The position numbers were made by a program, and so were the translations under genes. Positions 39,656 through 41,565 of a DNA stretch of 41,565 bases are shown here, in pieces; within the stretch, counting starts at the first letter, position 1; every line of letters starts with the position of its first letter. The notes under the pieces were generated by a model. That model made no database searches. It worked only from the letters and a program-made list of their open reading frames with translations, and was not told the DNA's origin. The DNA is from Oscillospiraceae bacterium (GTDB taxonomy: Bacteria; Bacillota; Clostridia; Oscillospirales; CAG-382), in the NCBI GenBank assembly GCA_015063885.1, contig SVTH01000007.1:1-41565 (forward strand), written 5' to 3'.

Positions 39656-40957
39656 ATGAAATCCCAAAAGAGCTTATTCCTCAAAACGGCTCTCTGCCTG
39701 TTGGTGGCCTGCGCCGTGCTGTCCTCGGGGATGCTGTTCATCGCCGCATCCGTGGAAGGCACCTCCTCCATCGACGCTGAGTCCGTGACCCCCGCCATCA
39801 GCGGCATCGGCGGTACCGAAGAAGAGCTTCCTACCGTGGAAGATCCCGAGACCCCCGCTCCTCCCGCTGAAGTGATCGACGAGTACCTCACCGTCACCGA
39901 AGAAGACGGCAAGACCGTCGCCACCCTCTACACCCCCGAGCAGATCGCGGACTTCAACGCCCGCAGAGAAGCAGGGGAGTGGTTCAACCTCTCCGACGAG
40001 GAGGTTCTGGCGCTGATCACCGATACCCGCGAGATGTTCTTCGAGTACGACGTGATCCGCATCAACAACCTGGACGGCACCACCTCCAAGTACTACGGCT
40101 ACAGCTTCTATTCCGAAGGCGACTACCTGCAGTACTTCGGTCTGAACCCCGCCGACACCGACGCTACCTTTGATCTCAGCGGCGATATGCACCACGCTAC
40201 CGTGGACCGCATCCGCGTAGTCCATTCTGCCGTGACCGTTCCCGACGAACGTTGCAGCCCCGAAAACGTGGTGATCTTCACCGGCCTTTCCGATTATCCC
40301 GATCAGGATGAATACGTGGACGGTCAGAAAGAGCTGAACAGGCTGGGTCATGAAGTGGCCGGCTATTGGTATTTCGACCACGATTACTGGTCTAATTTCT
40401 GGTTGGGTTGCTACTCCGGCGGTGCTTATATCCTCACCACCTACAACAGCCTGCTGAAGGAGGAAGCCCACTTTATCAGCGATATCGGCAACTCCGATAA
40501 GAACGACTTCACCCGTCTGTACAAAGCCACCGACACCTTTGATTTCGGTAAGTATGAGTACGCTACCGAGGGTGATTCCATGGTCATCGAGGTATGGAAC
40601 GACAAGACCGAGTCTCTGGTTGCACGCATCCGTGTGGATAACCCCGAAGAGGTTGCCACCGCAGAAGGTCTGTGGGACGAAATGATGGCATACCTGCTGG
40701 GCGACCCCGACGAGTACGAGATGGTAGAAGTGGAAGAGTACTTCCCCGTGAACAACTACTCCGTGGTGGTCTACCTCAACGGTGCTACTCCCATCTACGG
40801 TGACGATGCTAATACCACCTATTTCCACTACCGCGCAGACTATAAGAGCGACATCTGGAGCTTCGGCGAGTATCAGCAGTACTACTGCCTCTCCGGCAAT
40901 GCCGACATGGCGGCGTACATCAACTCTCTGTTGGTGAAGTACCTCTCCGCCGAATAA
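39656..40957 (+). CDS. Hypothetical secreted protein
   Basis: 433 residues; ATG behind AGAAAGGAAA. A signal peptide is clear (SQKSLFLKTALCLLVACAV, then small residues GMLFIAASVEG), with an acidic Pro-rich linker after it (PTVEDPETPAPPAEVIDEY). The mature part is very acidic and Tyr/Asp rich, with two pieces reading SxxxYYGYSFYSEGDYLQY and GEYQQYYCLSGNADM. No known domain. Next to the two-component system and with similar repeats in its promoter, so it is probably part of that regulon. Ends before a terminator. Confidence 0.85.
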   Translation: MKSQKSLFLKTALCLLVACAVLSSGMLFIAASVEGTSSIDAESVTPAISGIGGTEEELPTVEDPETPAPPAEVIDEYLTVTEEDGKTVATLYTPEQIADFNARREAGEWFNLSDEEVLALITDTREMFFEYDVIRINNLDGTTSKYYGYSFYSEGDYLQYFGLNPADTDATFDLSGDMHHATVDRIRVVHSAVTVPDERCSPENVVIFTGLSDYPDQDEYVDGQKELNRLGHEVAGYWYFDHDYWSNFWLGCYSGGAYILTTYNSLLKEEAHFISDIGNSDKNDFTRLYKATDTFDFGKYEYATEGDSMVIEVWNDKTESLVARIRVDNPEEVATAEGLWDEMMAYLLGDPDEYEMVEVEEYFPVNNYSVVVYLNGATPIYGDDANTTYFHYRADYKSDIWSFGEYQQYYCLSGNADMAAYINSLLVKYLSAE

Positions 40958-41010
40958 CTTTTGGACGTATGGGAGATCTTTCTCTCTCTCCGTCATATCC
41001 TTTCTTGTTG

Positions 41011-41051
41011 CAAGCCGCCCCCGCCCTTTTCGCGGGGGTTGCTTGTTTTTT
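41011..41051 (+). terminator. Terminator after the secreted protein
   Basis: CAAGC/GCTTG outer arms and CCCCCGC/GCGGGGG inner arms around CCTTTTC (one mismatch, one G-T), then TTTTTT. Confidence 0.85.
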
Positions 41052-41054
41052 GTT

Positions 41055-41204
41055 GAGCGGCGCCGTTTGCAGGGTAAAGGGAGTGCTATACGTAGCGTTT
41101 TTGCTATCCTTACCCCTGGACGTCATCCTGAGCGGCGCCGTTTGCAGGGTGACGGTTGTGTTATACGTAGCGTCTTTGCCATTCTTGCCCCTGGACGTCA
41201 TTCT
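41055..41204 (+). repeat. Two 75-bp tandem repeats before TIR element copy 3
   Basis: GAGCGGCGCCGTTTGCAGGG starts each unit at 41055 and 41130; the next period (41205) enters the TIR element, whose GAGCGGAGCCG is a variant of the same start. Units end in a CCCCTGGACGTCATYCT block. No coding frame. Confidence 0.75.
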
Positions 41205-41558
41205 GAGCGGAGCCGCGGAGAAGGGTGTAAGGATAGGAAAACGAAGGCAATCCCGCGGCGGAGTCGAAGTTTTCGTAGTCGAGGCGTAGCCGAGCGGAGA
41301 AAACCGAAGCCTGCGATAGCAGGCTGAGGGATATGGTTGGGAGTTAGATCAACCCTTCTGTAACGCAAGAACTGTTTATAGTAACTGACGGAACGGGAGA
41401 AAGCGGTAGTGCAAATGTGTAGCCATACCCTCAAAAAATGCTTGGCATTTTTTGACTTCCGCTTAGGCTCACGCCATGCGCGGAAGTTCGACGCGGCAGG
41501 GGTTTTGCCGTGTGCTCCTATGGAAAATGCTGTGCTCCCTGCCTTGCTCAGGGTGACA
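41196..41558 (+). repeat. ~360-bp dispersed TIR element, copy 3
   Basis: First base C instead of T at the left end, otherwise the same from GTCATTCTGAGCG through the TCAAAAAATGC/GCATTTTTTGA hairpin and the ACTTCCGC stem. The last ~80 bp differ from copies 1 and 2 but still end in a TIR-like GCTCAGGGTGACA. The element continues to 7 bp before the window end. Confidence 0.8.
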
Positions 41559-41565
41559 ATACAAG

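Overview
The window looks like a chromosomal segment from an anaerobic, probably spore-forming member of the Clostridia, carrying the right end of an integrated mobile element. Support for the host: a SpoVT-type sporulation regulator, two rubredoxin-containing oxygen or ROS defence proteins (a flavodiiron fusion and a high-molecular-weight rubredoxin), a radical SAM glycyl-radical activase, AGGAGG-type ribosome binding sites and Gram-positive sigma-A promoters (TTGNNN, 17 bp, TATAAT or TATACT). The genus cannot be read from the sequence; the GC-rich codon use right of 9.3 kb would fit an uncultured gut lineage (inference).

Region 1 (1 to about 9.2 kb) is visibly less GC-rich and is the mobile element: an HTH/zinc-ribbon protein, a SHOCT-like protein, two large serine recombinases, a three-gene minus-strand cassette (DUF4417, a small His-rich toxin-like protein, a possible partner) bracketed by two related small structured RNA candidates, an ImmA/XRE regulatory pair with a clear operator-promoter, and a cargo run of a 'virulence-related' protein, a DUF4314 protein, a small hypothetical and a NERD nuclease-like protein. 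It ends beside tRNA-Leu(UAG) at 9228-9310.

Region 2 (9.4 to 29 kb) is core chromosome with many small transcription units: gpsA, a DEPS-repeat lipoprotein with a C-terminal NlpC/P60-like site, a glycyl-radical activase, spoVT, an araM-type glycerol-1-phosphate dehydrogenase operon, a GH30 glycosidase with a DUF308 membrane protein, a DUF1538 transporter-like protein with a tandem PII-like protein, the flavodiiron/flavin-reductase/rubredoxin fusion, sfsA-glpK, an AraC remnant, a tandem GNAT protein, and a free-standing flavin reductase-rubredoxin. Intergenic regions carry REP- or MITE-like repeats, notably three copies of a ~360 bp element with TGTCATTCTGAGCG-type ends.

Region 3 (29 to 41.5 kb) holds a ZIP metal transporter, a heterodimeric ABC exporter pair with the expected split of degenerate and consensus ATP sites, cysK-pdxK, plsY, an APH(3')-like kinase with a free-Met-R-sulfoxide reductase, an OmpR-type two-component system, and a secreted protein whose promoter carries repeats resembling those of the two-component operon. 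A recurring theme is glycerol phosphate chemistry (gpsA, araM, glpK, plsY) and redox/PLP/sulfur housekeeping (FDP, Hrb, MsrC, CysK, PdxK).

The strongest candidates for something undescribed are the paired small RNAs around the DUF4417 cassette, the internally duplicated DUF1538 plus internally duplicated PII pair, and the two-hairpin REP family flanking the GH30 operon. All assignments are by eye from motifs; no database search was run.
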